Source of the DNA: Durusdinium trenchii
Taxonomy: Eukaryota > Sar > Dinophyceae > Suessiales > Symbiodiniaceae
DNA: 64,000 nt
NCBI GenBank assembly: GCA_963970005.1
Contig: CAXAMN010029061.1
Location: forward strand, 420,283 to 484,282
Direction: 5' to 3'
Notes under the pieces: generated by a model
Seen by the model: the letters and a program-made list of their open reading frames with translations, nothing else
What the model was told of the DNA's origin: nothing
Database searches by the model: none
Made by a program: the position numbers and the translations under genes
Shown: piece after piece, positions 45,700 to 55,268 of the stretch
Numbering within the stretch: position 1 is the first letter of the stretch
How the letters are laid out: the number at the start of each line of letters is the position of its first letter

Positions 45700-45980
45700 T
45701 TTTAACATAAGTAGGTTAAGTAGAAATAAGTAGAAATAAGTAGACCCTATGTAGCGCTAAGTAGAATTGGTCTACTTAACCTACTTGCAAAAAGTATCAT
45801 GTTTAGAGGACAAATCTACTTATATCTACTTAGTACGTAGGCTAACCAGATACAAGTTACTTCTAGTAGAGGGTAAGTAGACTAAGTAGAACCATCTACT
45901 TAACCTACTTATAACCTACTTGATCTACTTACAGCCTACTTAAAACTATGTTACGACCTACTTACAAGTAGCTAAGTAGG
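45700..45980. repeat. Right subterminal CTACTTA/TAAGTAG array
   Basis: More than 20 heptamers in both orientations, similar in pattern to 34541-34700 but longer. Contains TAGCGCTAAGTAG, which mirrors TTAGCGCTACTTA on the left side. Confidence 0.8.
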
Positions 45981-45988
45981 ATCCGGCC
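45973..45988 (-). repeat. Right terminal inverted repeat of the 11.45-kb element
   Basis: TAAGTAGGATCCGGCC, the reverse complement of the left end with one mismatch. Confidence 0.8.
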
Positions 45989-45989
45989 A

Positions 45990-47352
45990 TTAGGTAGCCC
46001 GCTGGATCCTCAGGTTAAGCCACCTGCACCATCCGTCAAGGTGAAACCGACCTCAGCACCGCGTGTTGCGCGGCAGGCGGAGAAACCACCAGCTCCGAAC
46101 GAGCAGTTCCGCCAGTCGCTGCAAGAGATTGTGGTGAATGCCAGTTGGTTCACGCCTGGCCAACAGAAGACGCAAACCGATGTTGTCAGGGAAATGCAGC
46201 CTATGCTCACGTCGTTGTTGGAGCAGACTGAGGTGCCCACTCTGAAACGAGTGGTGACAACTTGGGCCGAGTTGGCCCATTGGGGTGAATCCCTCGGTAT
46301 CAACAACATGCGGTGTGTCTCCGCCAGTCAGCTGAGCCGATTTTACCAGGAGTCGAACGCTCCTTCCCGTGTCCTCCCTGCCATGCAATGGATGCGCAAT
46401 AACCTGCGCGCGCCATGGGACCTTTCGCTGTGCGTAGGTCGCTCCACGATGGCGAAGGGGCGACATGGTGTGGGTGCTCGGCAGGCACCTACAGCTGAGC
46501 CGGCTATGTTGCGGGCCCTATTGGAAGCAGTTGCGCATGCCACGCACAACACTGCAGCTGCGCCGGCCCTGGTGGTGACCTACCTCCAGGTCTTTGGCTG
46601 CCTTCGGCTTGAGCATGTGCAGCGTTCAAAGTTGCCTGAAGGCGAACAGCCACTCGGTTTACTTTGTGTGCCCCAGAGGCAAGCAGAAAGGGCAGCGGCA
46701 AGGGTTTCTGTGGGCTGCGCCCCGTCGATGTGTGGTGTTCCACTTGGACATTGGGCCTTGGTTGAAGCGCCACTTCATCGACAATACCGCCGAGGCTCTT
46801 GGGTTCGACATCGAGACTCGGAAGAAGTTGCGCCCAAAGTCCATTTTGGACACGGTGCGCCTAGCGATCTGGGGGGTGGTCCCCGATGGTGAGCTTGCCA
46901 TGTTGTCCAGCAAGTCTTGGCCGCAGATGTCGATCACATGGGCTATGCTGGCTGAGGTTCCCCCAGCCACCACTGTGGCCTTGGGGAACTGGGCGGACAA
47001 GCCGGCAGACACCCAGCGCAGTGAGATGCCCCTGCGCTACACTGGTTTTTGGCGCTGCGTGCTTCGCCTGTTTGCAAATGGTGTCACTCAGCCCGAGAAG
47101 GTTCTGATGTGGGACGAGCTGGGCCACAAGCTCTATGTGGCTACTCGTGAGCGGAGCTTTGATCGAGCGTCCACCGTCCTGCAGGCCAAGGAGGTCGTCT
47201 TTTTCACAGCCTCGTCCGATGAGATTCATTTTCAGAAGGCGAATTCGTTGATGCAAAGAATTTTTCACGATTCGAGGTCGAGGCTTCAAGGCCATGCAAC
47301 AGCTGTCAAAGAAGCAGCGAGAAGTCCAGGCTGCGGAGAACCCGCCCGCTGA
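45990..47352 (+). pseudogene. DIRS-like element: tyrosine-recombinase-like region
   Basis: Frame 1 (45990-46650) starts LGSPLDPQVKPPAP and includes an N-terminal SAM-like helical part (MQPMLTSLLEQTEVPTLKRV) and a core with LQVFGCLRLEHVQRSKL, where the first Arg matches the recombinase Arg I position. After a frameshift near 46,650 the second frame gives HSVYFVCPRGKQKGQRQGFL, KSWPQMSITWAMLAEVPPAT and MPLRYTGFW, the last with a Tyr where the nucleophile is expected. The HxxR box is not conserved. I rank this as a degenerate tyrosine recombinase of the type found in dinoflagellate DIRS-like elements. Confidence 0.6.
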
Positions 47353-48295
47353 CGCAGAAAGCGCTGGTGTTGCTGTGGGGAGTCCACCGCCTGACGACCT
47401 GGAGGTCGCTGAAGAGGAGGCAGATGAGCTTCCATTCCTCCCAGTTGAGGAGCCAGAGCTGGACCCAGGCGATGATGCGTATTTTGATGAACTCGCCGCC
47501 AAGAGGTGGAGGAAGCCTGGCCACGGAGATCGCCCTGAGCCACCGGCAGTGGTGCACCGGCATCATGGATCTGGTAGCGGTCCCTTTATTTTGCTTGGGG
47601 GAATCCCGGATGACGCAGCGTGTGAGGTGTTGAAAAACCACAATGTGCAGCTGGTTGTCACCTGTTTCAAGCAGCCGGCGACATCGAAGGGGGCAAAGTT
47701 CCCTTCAGGCTGCCTGATTCGTCAGTTTGCTGTGTCCGATGAGAGGATTCACAACCAGCAGTGGACTCAGCTCAAGCCACTGGTGCGGCGTACGTTGGAG
47801 CATGGAGGTTCCATCTGCGTCCACTGTATGGCAGGTGTACACCGAGCACCGGTGGGGGACAGGGATGATCCTTAGCACCCTGAAAGGGCAGTCGTTGGAT
47901 GAGTCCATGAGGCATTTGGCCTCAGTCCGGGCCATTGTGAGCCCCACAAGATGTTGGGCGATCGTTACAAGAAGTTCACCAAGTGGGTGCATGATCGTGC
48001 CGAAGGGGAGTCCTTGCCCGAGAATTTTGCGGCGATTCCGCTGAGGTTCATTTCAGCTGAAGCGGACAAGTCCTTGTGGCACGTGGCGCCCGTCGATTTC
48101 AACTCTGATACGCCCAAGCCCGTTTGCCAATGGAAGAAACGGGAAACTTTCTTTAAGAGCAATGTCTGCTTTGCGGACTCTGTGCAGGAGGCACTGGTGC
48201 ACGAGAGGCCCTTCTGCCGTACCTGTGCACAATTCATGCCAGCAGGAGCACTCGGCATTTTGGAAGAGTCAGCTGTTGCCTGGCGCACGCCCCGC
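47294..48295 (+). pseudogene. Cysteine-phosphatase-like (DSP/PTP) domain inside the DIRS-like element
   Basis: After an acidic linker, the frame reads GPFILLGGIPDDAACEVLKN, LVVTCFKQPATSKGAKFPSG, then ICVHCMAGVHRAPVG. HCMAGVHR (47822-47845) fits the dual-specificity phosphatase P-loop HCxxGxxR, with Cys and Arg intact. Just after it the frame shifts (about 47,860) and continues GMILSTLKGQSLDESMRHL, then (about 47,951) LGDRYKKFTKWVHDRAEG. A Cys-containing tail (RPFCRTCAQFMP) follows. The domain sits between the recombinase-like and methyltransferase-like regions on the same strand. It may act on phosphoprotein, or on RNA or nucleotide phosphate. This copy is broken by frameshifts. Confidence 0.65.
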
Positions 48296-48364
48296 TGACC
48301 GTCCCGTCGCCCGAGTCAAAAAGGTGCGATTCCTTAGGTTCTGCCTTCCAGCACCCCAGGCGCT

Positions 48365-49020
48365 TTGGAAGAATTCCATCAGCATGTCGCCGCTATCCAG
48401 AATGGATGGGCTCAGGTTGAGACAATGGATGATGACCAGCCTCAGGTCCCTGTCTTTTTGGATTTGCTGTCCGGACCGCATTTAATTTCCCGCTTGCACA
48501 GGCGTTTGAGTGGGCTGGTTGGAAAATTGTTCAGCCAATCGACATTCTCATTGACAGTGAATTTGATTTAGTCAAGCCTCCTGTACAGAAAGCCATCAAT
48601 GCCATTTTGCTTCAGTGCCACCTTGTGAGTGCCGCCATCGATTGTTCTACCAAGAGTCGAATTCGAGAGATCAAACTGCCAGGAACGAATGCTCCAAAGC
48701 CTCTGAGGACAGAGAAGTTTCCTCAAGGGACTACCCACCTTGACAGGTGCTAGCATGGACACAGATGGAGGTTGGTCCGACTTTTGTTACGACAATTGTT
48801 GTTTCCTGGCAGCCAGGAAGAAAGCGCAGACCATTCGTCACAACATTCCTGAGCTGAGGTCGCTACCCAATTTGGTGTGCGCCCACATGCACAATGAAGA
48901 TGATTGGCGGCCATACAGTTTAGATGGAAGGACCAAATATCCTAGCACTGAAGAGGCTGAGTATCCTGCTGCCCTTGTTTTCACCGTAGCTGTTGCATGT
49001 ACATTTTGGGCAGCCAGCCA
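48365..49020 (+). pseudogene. Methyltransferase-like domain of the DIRS-like element
   Basis: The segment begins VPVFLDLLSGP, a glycine-containing first strand-loop like SAM-dependent methyltransferases. After a one-base frameshift (about 48,480) it reads PLAQAFEWAGWKI, PIDILIDSEFDL, then AAIDCSTKSRIREIKLPG. Another frame at 48,740-48,995 carries DFCYDNCCFLAARKKAQTIRH and the C-terminal EEAEYPAALVFTVAVA. DIRS elements are known to carry a methyltransferase-like domain. A middle piece seems to be deleted near 48,760, so the copy is not functional. Confidence 0.55.
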
Positions 49021-49149
49021 AGGCTATGCAATCATCAGGATTCCCCGCTTACCCCCAGTTGAATGTTCAGGTGATCGCAGGTGTTGGACAGCCTGGGAAG
49101 TCTCCACCTTTCGGCAAGATGCCATGGTCCCGATGGCTATCTCATTGGG

Positions 49150-49475
49150 TCTCAAACCAGCTAGGGTTGCCCGTGCGAGGCCACGTTGCAGATTACTTCG
49201 ATCAGGGCACTGGGCTCCAAGCAGGAGTCGTGTACGCAGGACACCGGCATTTTCGTCACAGGCTTAGCCCTACGAAGTGGGAAAACCCATTTGTTGTGGG
49301 ACGAGATGGGACTCATGTTGACACTGTTTTCAAGTATATCATGGGCTGGGACAGGATGCAGCTTGATGGAGCCCTCGATGAGCTCACCAGCAAAATCATA
49401 GTTTGCGATTGTCCAACCAACTCGTTCTGTCACGTGGATGTCATCATAGCTAAGTGGTTTGATCGATCGCATCGG
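49150..49475 (+). pseudogene. DUF4326-like domain in the DIRS-like element
   Basis: The reading frame contains GVVYAGHRHFRHRLSPTKWE, then NPFVVGRDGTHVDTVFKYIM and ALDELTSKIIVCDCPTNSF followed by CHVDVIIAKW. The pattern YIGRG..KWGNPFxxGxxG.....Y......L.GK.L.C.C....CHGDvL is that of DUF4326, a small uncharacterised domain common in phages and bacteria. The catalytic-looking Cys-x-Cys and CHxD residues are kept. Confidence 0.6.
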
Positions 49476-49516
49476 CCACGACGGTCTCGCAGAACCGTCC
49501 CCCCTCTAGAGCCATC

Positions 49517-50662
49517 ATGCTGGCAGGGATCCGGCTTGTCCGCGCAGTTCCCCAAGCTTTCAGTCAGTCAGCTGCTATGGCAGCCATCAGGAGTCAGTTT
49601 CCCATGTTGGATTTCCAAGGTGTTAAGTGGCCTTTGTTGGAAGATCTGATGAATTGTCCAGCTTTCCTTTCATTCCATCAGTGGGCCCATGAGGGTAGCT
49701 ATGCAGCCGATGGCCCCATTGGCCACACCATGCTCCCCACTGCAGGTGTGGTTGCCTTCCGAGCAGGCATGGCCGAGCAAGCAGGGGCTGGGGCCAGGCG
49801 GACAGCAGCTCCGCCAGTCGTTCCATTCAATTTGACACCAGAGGAGCACTTTGCGGCAGCACTGCAAGTACAAGTTGACGGACTAGATTTCCCTTCGCCA
49901 GTGGACGTTGACATTGCCTATGTCGCCAATCTGATGGCTGACCTTGGCCAGGGAGTTGTCCGTTTTCGGCAGGAAGCACTGGATTGTTTTCTGGGTATTT
50001 GCGCTCGTTTGGAAGGTGTCACACAGTACATCCGCAGCAGCCAGACTCCAGTTCTGGCAGCAGTGAATCCCAAAGTGCATCTTGCTGTCATCGCTCTCCT
50101 CATTGCCATGATGCAGTGGCCAGACACCTCATTTTGCTCCGGGCTACACAGCGGATTTCCAGCAGAACCCTGTGGCATTTGGCCAAACCGTAAGATTCCC
50201 ATGTTAGAGGACCATAGCTGTGCACGCATAGTAGTGTACCAATCGGCCCAAGGTAGACTGGCCTTCCGGCAGTACCATTCGATGCTCTTCGGATTACCCC
50301 TCGCTGCCTTCAATCGGCTGCCGTTCTTTTGCCAAGCCTTGTTGCGGCGGATGCTAGGACTTATGGCCAGCTTCTACTACAATGATTGTACACTGCAGGA
50401 CTGGGAGCCCTTTGCAGCGGACAAGAGACAACCCCCCTCTTTCAAAGGAGACTTTCTAGGCATGATCCACGATTTGTCAGCAGCTCACTTGGTTGGCAAA
50501 ATCCAGCTTTGGATTCGGCACGATAAGATACAAGACTTCATTCGGACTGCCCGTCGTGACCGCCTGCTCCACCCAGGTACAGCGGCCAAGAAGTTCGGAT
50601 GTGTGACCTTCTTAGACCAAGCTGCCTTTGCCCGTGCAGGGCTGAATGCCATCAAAGATTGA
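49517..50662 (+). pseudogene. DIRS-like reverse transcriptase
   Basis: A 381-codon open frame. After a linker (about residues 1-180) come AAVNPKVHLAVIALLIAMM and the RT core, MLFGLPLAAFNRLPFFCQAL followed by MLGLMASFYYNDCTLQDW and FLGMIHDLSAAHLVGKIQLW, ending FGCVTFLDQAAFARAGLNAI. This order and the motif spacing match DIRS-type RTs (FGL, then a YxDD box, then GDFLGxxHD). The box reads YYND (N289, codon near 50,381) instead of YxDD, so the first catalytic Asp is lost. The frame ends at an in-frame TGA, beyond which the RNase H part continues in the same frame. Confidence 0.75.
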
Positions 50663-50992
50663 CAGCATGTCGACACGTCAGTTGAGCTGACAACCCACCT
50701 CAAAGTCGCCTTTGACGTTATCGAGACCATTTTGTCCTTGCGACCCCGGAGGACAGTCTCCCTGTTTCCTGCCTCAGAGCCGCGCATGATTGCAGCCTCC
50801 GATGCAGCCCATGAAAGGGGCAAAGGGTCAGGTGGGTTCTTGTTCAGTGATGCTTTCTTCTGTCGCAGAGGAGCAGTAGTTGAGATTGATGCTAAAGTTG
50901 GGCGAGGTAGAGGCTTGGGGATAAGAGCGCCGCAAGAGGAGAAGCAAGAAAGCTGCCAGCGTTCAACACTGCATGCTGTGCTCCGATCTTGA
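50663..50992 (+). pseudogene. DIRS-like RNase H start, after a nonsense codon
   Basis: In frame with the RT beyond TGA at 50660-50662: HVDTSVELTTHLKVAFDVIE, then LFPASEPRMIAASDAAHERG and GSGGFLFSD. ASDAA...GSGGF matches the first RNase H strand with its catalytic Asp. The family resemblance fades after about 50,870 and the frame ends at 50,992, so the domain is truncated. Confidence 0.65.
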
Positions 50993-51373
50993 TCTCAGTC
51001 GCAGTGATACCAGCTCCACGAAAACTACAACCATTCAAGAATGAGTGCTCTCCTCTTTTTCCTCCCAGCCCTGCTCTTTATAGGGCTTCGCATTGATGCA
51101 CGATGTCCAAAACACATTTGAAAACAACAAAAAACCACCTTTCGGGCATTCTTCTCCTGGTCTTCACTACCGTTTTTTTACACGGACTCTCAAGTAGACC
51201 ACCAAACAGGGACGCTCCAGAGAGCACCGCGCCAGGAAAATCGAGAAAACCTAAAACATTCAATACTTCATGCTGTGCTCCGATCTTGATCTACTCCACG
51301 TTGATACAAGCTCCGCAAAAGCTACAGGCATTCAACAATAAGTGCTCCGCTATTTTTTCCTCCCAGTCTTGCA
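50960..51373 (+). repeat. Direct repeat of about 115 bp at the 3' side of the DIRS-like element
   Basis: The copies lie at about 50,960-51,073 and 51,259-51,373 and share ATGCTGTGCTCCGATCTTGA, CATTCAA and TTTTTCCTCCCAG. About 80% alike by eye, 299 bp apart. The first copy overlaps the end of the RNase H frame. Confidence 0.7.
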
Positions 51374-53160
51374 CTACCATATTGGTCTCTCGCTGGTTTT
51401 CGTCCTCTCCTTTCTCAGGTACTGGCTTTTTTGATGAATGCAAGGGACTAAAGCTGATGTAGGCATCAAAGCTACCCATCACTGCGTGTTTGACTTGGCT
51501 TCAAGAAGAAGCTGAATGGCTGTAGTCTGCAGGACTGCGGATTGCGGTCTACGACAGACACGTGGCCTCGAAGGATGCTTGCTACCAAGGCCTGACAAGT
51601 GTCAATGCCGTCGTGCTAAGTACATAACCAATACACCACAACACTCGCGTTTCGTTTTCGATGGATATGTGTACATACATAAAATTCAAGATCAGCAGTG
51701 TTCAACTCAGCATTGTAGATCCAGCGAGCAGAAACTCTTCCAATGTTTTTTCCCTGAGTGTGCCAAGAAGTGCAGGAGGCACAGACAACAGGATGTCACA
51801 TGTCTTTCTTCCTGGAATAGTTTCAAAACGCTTTGCGCAGGTTCCATGGCTGTGGCTTTGCTCAATTGGTTCACATTAATATTTCGAGAGAATAGCAGAT
51901 GACAAACGAGATTCCAAGTGATATACTCAGGCAGCGGCCGCTGCCTATCCATTAGATATTCGATACTTGGATTGAAAAAAAACCTTCCTCCTAGCACTCT
52001 GACTTCCGGCGAGGTGAAGTCTGCCACATGAACTTTTGCAGTGGCTGCGCATTGTAAAGAACCTACCATCTATGCGCTTTGAAAAAATGTGCAGATGTAC
52101 ACAAAAATTGTGTGTGTGTGTGTGCGCGCGTGAGTGTGTAACCTGCTAGACATCTTCACATTTGATATCTTCATCTCTCACATCTTCACAGCTTCTTTCA
52201 TCGTATTAAAGTCTTATTTCTTGGGCTAGGCGGGGGTGGGGCGCTCGAGACGCCACGAAAGTAACTGCTTGCGGCCTTTTACGGGAATCGTGCGCGTCGA
52301 GTGCCCGCTGCGGCGAAATGCCTAAGAAACGAGTCTAAGATGATGGTCAACGTGTCAAATCGCCTGTTGTCGGTGTCAACCGCCACCCTCTCGACCTGGG
52401 AGGTCTCGGCGTCCCAACTCTTAACTGATTTCCGTAGCTATTTGGCGCAGATAAGAAATCAGTCTCCGTGCCCCTTGCAGATTCAAATGTCAAAGACTAC
52501 ATGTGGCCACGTATGGGTCACCGGTATGAAGGCAAATACGAGAGCGAGCAAGGTGCGCACGTGTGAGATTGCAGAGGTGACATGAAAGCACACATATTGG
52601 AGCAAACACATGAGATCACACGCAGGGTTACAACAACACATGGGGGAGCGGCGAGTGGGAGCGCACATAAAGGGCACGCGTAGGGCAGACAATTGCCCGA
52701 TCTTCATTTTGCCTTGCAGATACGGTCCTCCTAGATTGGGTGACGCCACGCTCGTGTCGGCTCGTTGGAGGCTATACCCCGTGTTCTTGCAAAAGGCATT
52801 GAGTTCATCGGTTCTTGCAGGTGTGGAAGGCATCATGGGGCAATTTGCACAGAGCACGCCTACAAGAGCGCACGCACTTGGGAAAACAAAAACGCGCACG
52901 GTCTGAATGCATTTGGACGCCACACGCCGTACGGAAGACTAAGTAGAAAAATGCTGCAATTTATAACATCAATTAACCAGGGAGTATGCAAGACAGTCTA
53001 AGCATCTTTACAATCCGCAAAGTCCTCAAGAAGTCATCGGACACTTGAAGTCAAGTTCAAGTTCCACCGCAACCCACTACCATTCGTTCATTAATCATCT
53101 CTTTCAAACCCACCTCTTAGGGTCCCACGTTCCAGCATCAACTTCTCACTTGCGTCGTTT
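51374..53160. other. No gene recognised
   Basis: Single-copy sequence with a short GT/GC tract at about 52,108-52,138. The open frame at 52,301-52,585 is Ser/Thr-rich and without family resemblance. Confidence 0.4.
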
Positions 53161-53161
53161 A

Positions 53162-53263
53162 GAATCACCCTGCTTGGAATCGCTTGCCGGATGCTGCCGG
53201 TGTTTGCGCCGTTTGACGGGCTCCCGCCTGAAATGATCCTAATGATACGAACAAATGCCGGAA
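53162..53263 (+). CDS. Possible exon, ABC1/UbiB-kinase-like C-terminal fragment
   Basis: Following CGTTTAG, the frame reads ITLLGIACRMLPVF, then APFDGLPPEMILMIRTNAG. LPPEMILMIRTN resembles the C-terminal LPxExLLxxRT segment of ABC1-family kinases. It is a single short match and the - strand is also open across it. I could not find neighbouring exons. Confidence 0.22.
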
Positions 53264-55180
53264 ATGTTGAAACAGAAAGAAGGAGGACCTTGCCAGTGCC
53301 AAGCTGCTCCACAATGTCATTCATCACAAGTGCAACCTGCAAGGGTGCTGGAGGGCAATTACATCATCCTTGCAAATCCAAGGAGATTTTGCCATCGACA
53401 CCAACTGCGAGTCCATTCTTCAAAATTCACAGTCGACGTTGGAGTGGAGCCGCACTTAGAGGCTAAAACATAAGAGCATGTTGCACAAGCATTTGTGGGC
53501 AAGATTGGAAACGGTTTTTTGTTTGTGTTGCTTTATATACAGTATATATATATAACCAAGATTGAAAAAGCTATTGCAGTGGCCATGGAAGCAACACATT
53601 GTGAAGACCTAAAATGACACATTCTGGTGACAGTTTGTGTCTATTATGCTATTCTGGATCCTACGGCCATTTTCCTTCAGCTAGCTACATGGGTAGTTAC
53701 TTGGGTTCCTGATTCACATTGATCACCCTTGCAACATCCATGTCACGAAAGCCAACGTCAGCTAGCTTCAAGTTATAGGATCGCTGTCACTGCCCATCTC
53801 ATTGGTTTTTGGTGTCCTTTGTGTGTCTTGAACACTTTTGACCGTTTCACAAACTGAGATGAAATCAAATATGTCCTGCACCAAGCAGCTGCACGCAACT
53901 CAAGGTTCGCAGTGAGGGACTACATCACGAAAAGCCTCGCCTCTGGCGGCACTAGTGCAACTTATCCGATAGCGTACCCCTCCCAGTTTCCACAAAAGGG
54001 TTGCACAGTGGGTGTCCCTGAATTCGCAAATATAAAGATCTGTGTGACGGATTCTCAAGTGAAGGTCCTATTGCAGAAAGGCTTGCTCCTCAAAGTTTGC
54101 TGAATTGTGTTCTTTGAACATGTTTGAGGCGGAAGCTACCTCCAAGCATTTTAATTGAACCCTACCCAGGTTATGTGTACAGCTTTCGTCGCAACTTTGC
54201 AGCTTCCAGAGCCTCAGTTTGCATCACGGCCAACCTGCCGAGGTGTTGGGGGTGGGCTTTGGGGATGTATATGAAATGTTTGCCTAGTAACGGGCCAGCG
54301 AAGCCAAGCACGTGCACACACCATAATGCCTTGGAGAAGGCTTTAGCTTGGTGTTTTTGCACCCAGTAATTTCACTTTTGAAAGCTGAACATTGAATGCT
54401 GGCAAAGGAGAGTTGATTTTGATGCCTACAAAACACAGACTCACTGTAAAAGATTCCCTACTTTCCAGACTACATGGTGGGAAAGGCAGAGATCGAGAAA
54501 GACTGCAAACAAAGAAGCAACTCAAGATCTGATAAATGGACCTTGTTTGATGTACCACAAGCACGTACACATGACGCCAAGGTGTGAGTGTACAGCAGAG
54601 CTGCTTGCAATGTCTTGCAAAGAAAGCGTGACAGTTGCATTGACATTGCAGTGAGAGGGTCTTCTCAACTGCTTTGGCCCTTGCCCCACCCCATGGAAGA
54701 CGAGTAGGTTACACACTCACAGCTTGTGGCATTGCTTGCAGATGCTACGTACTTCCACCTGGCTGCAATTCAGACTGAACAATTTGCTTTGATACTGGCA
54801 GTCTTTCCATCACCTATCCAAGACAGGATGTGCTACGGGAATGTTTTGCTCTGTGACATTGAGTGTTGTGAATCTGCAAGTTTGCCTCCATCTCACCCTC
54901 CAATGGTTCAGCGAAGCCAAGCAACCCAGAACCATTCGTGGTTTATATACATATGTAAGTTGAGAAGCCCTTGGAATGCATAAGACATGTTTTGTAGATT
55001 TAGGTCAAAACCTATACAGCAAAAACCAGGTCCTGAGGGCTCCAAATTATATAATTTGGGGTTTGGGGGGGTCAAGTTCGCCAAAAACTTTGTGTCAAGG
55101 CGTCCAAATTCCGGGTCCCTCCAAGGACGCAATATTTTTGCGCAAGATGTTTTGAGGCAAAATTTTTGGCAAGTGCCTTA
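53264..55180. other. No gene recognised
   Basis: Includes a (TA)n tract near 53,537-53,555. Several short + strand frames (53,912-54,103; 54,124-54,369; 54,726-54,983) have unremarkable composition and no known motif. Confidence 0.4.
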
Positions 55181-55183
55181 AAG

Positions 55184-55268
55184 AAGCTACTAGGAACAAG
55201 TGCATCGCTTCTAGTAACAAGTGCCTTAGTAGTAACAATGTTCGCTACTAGTAGCAAGAAGCTACTCC
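55184..55268. repeat. CTAGTAG-type dispersed minisatellite, copy 4 (inverted orientation)
   Basis: Units such as AGAAGCTACTAGGAACAAG and GTTCGCTACTAGTAGCAAG match the other arrays but mostly read on the opposite strand. Confidence 0.65.

Larger units (their letters stand above)
34535..45988 (-). mobile_element. 11,454-bp TIR DNA transposon with spliced genes and mini-hairpins
   Basis: The termini are inverted: GGCCGGTTCCTACTTA at 34535-34550 and the reverse complement of GGCCGGATCCTACTTA at 45973-45988 (15 of 16 matching). Both ends continue into arrays of CTACTTA/TAAGTAG heptamers. All coding segments are on the - strand and include a DDE-type transposase (35,569-38,069) plus at least five accessory coding units. 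About 22 copies of a 15-nt hairpin occupy the spacers and introns. The flanks are the two halves of a DIRS-like retroelement, which supports the boundaries. No clean target duplication is visible (ATA on the left, ATT on the right). Confidence 0.8.
34321..50992 (+). mobile_element. DIRS-like retroelement, split by a later DNA-transposon insertion
   Basis: The + strand coding pieces, in order, are an N-terminal segment (34321-34534), then after the inserted element a tyrosine-recombinase-like region, a cysteine-phosphatase-like domain, a methyltransferase-like domain, a DUF4326-like domain, a reverse transcriptase and the start of an RNase H. RT plus tyrosine recombinase plus methyltransferase is the DIRS set, but here the recombinase comes first, unlike classical DIRS. 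Frameshifts, an in-frame stop and an altered RT catalytic site show that the copy is dead. Terminal repeats were not established. Confidence 0.75.

Noticed and set aside
34521..45999. Target-site duplication for the 11.45-kb element
   Set aside because: The flanks read CCCATA and ATTAGG. Two of three bases match (ATA/ATT), which is not enough to call a duplication.
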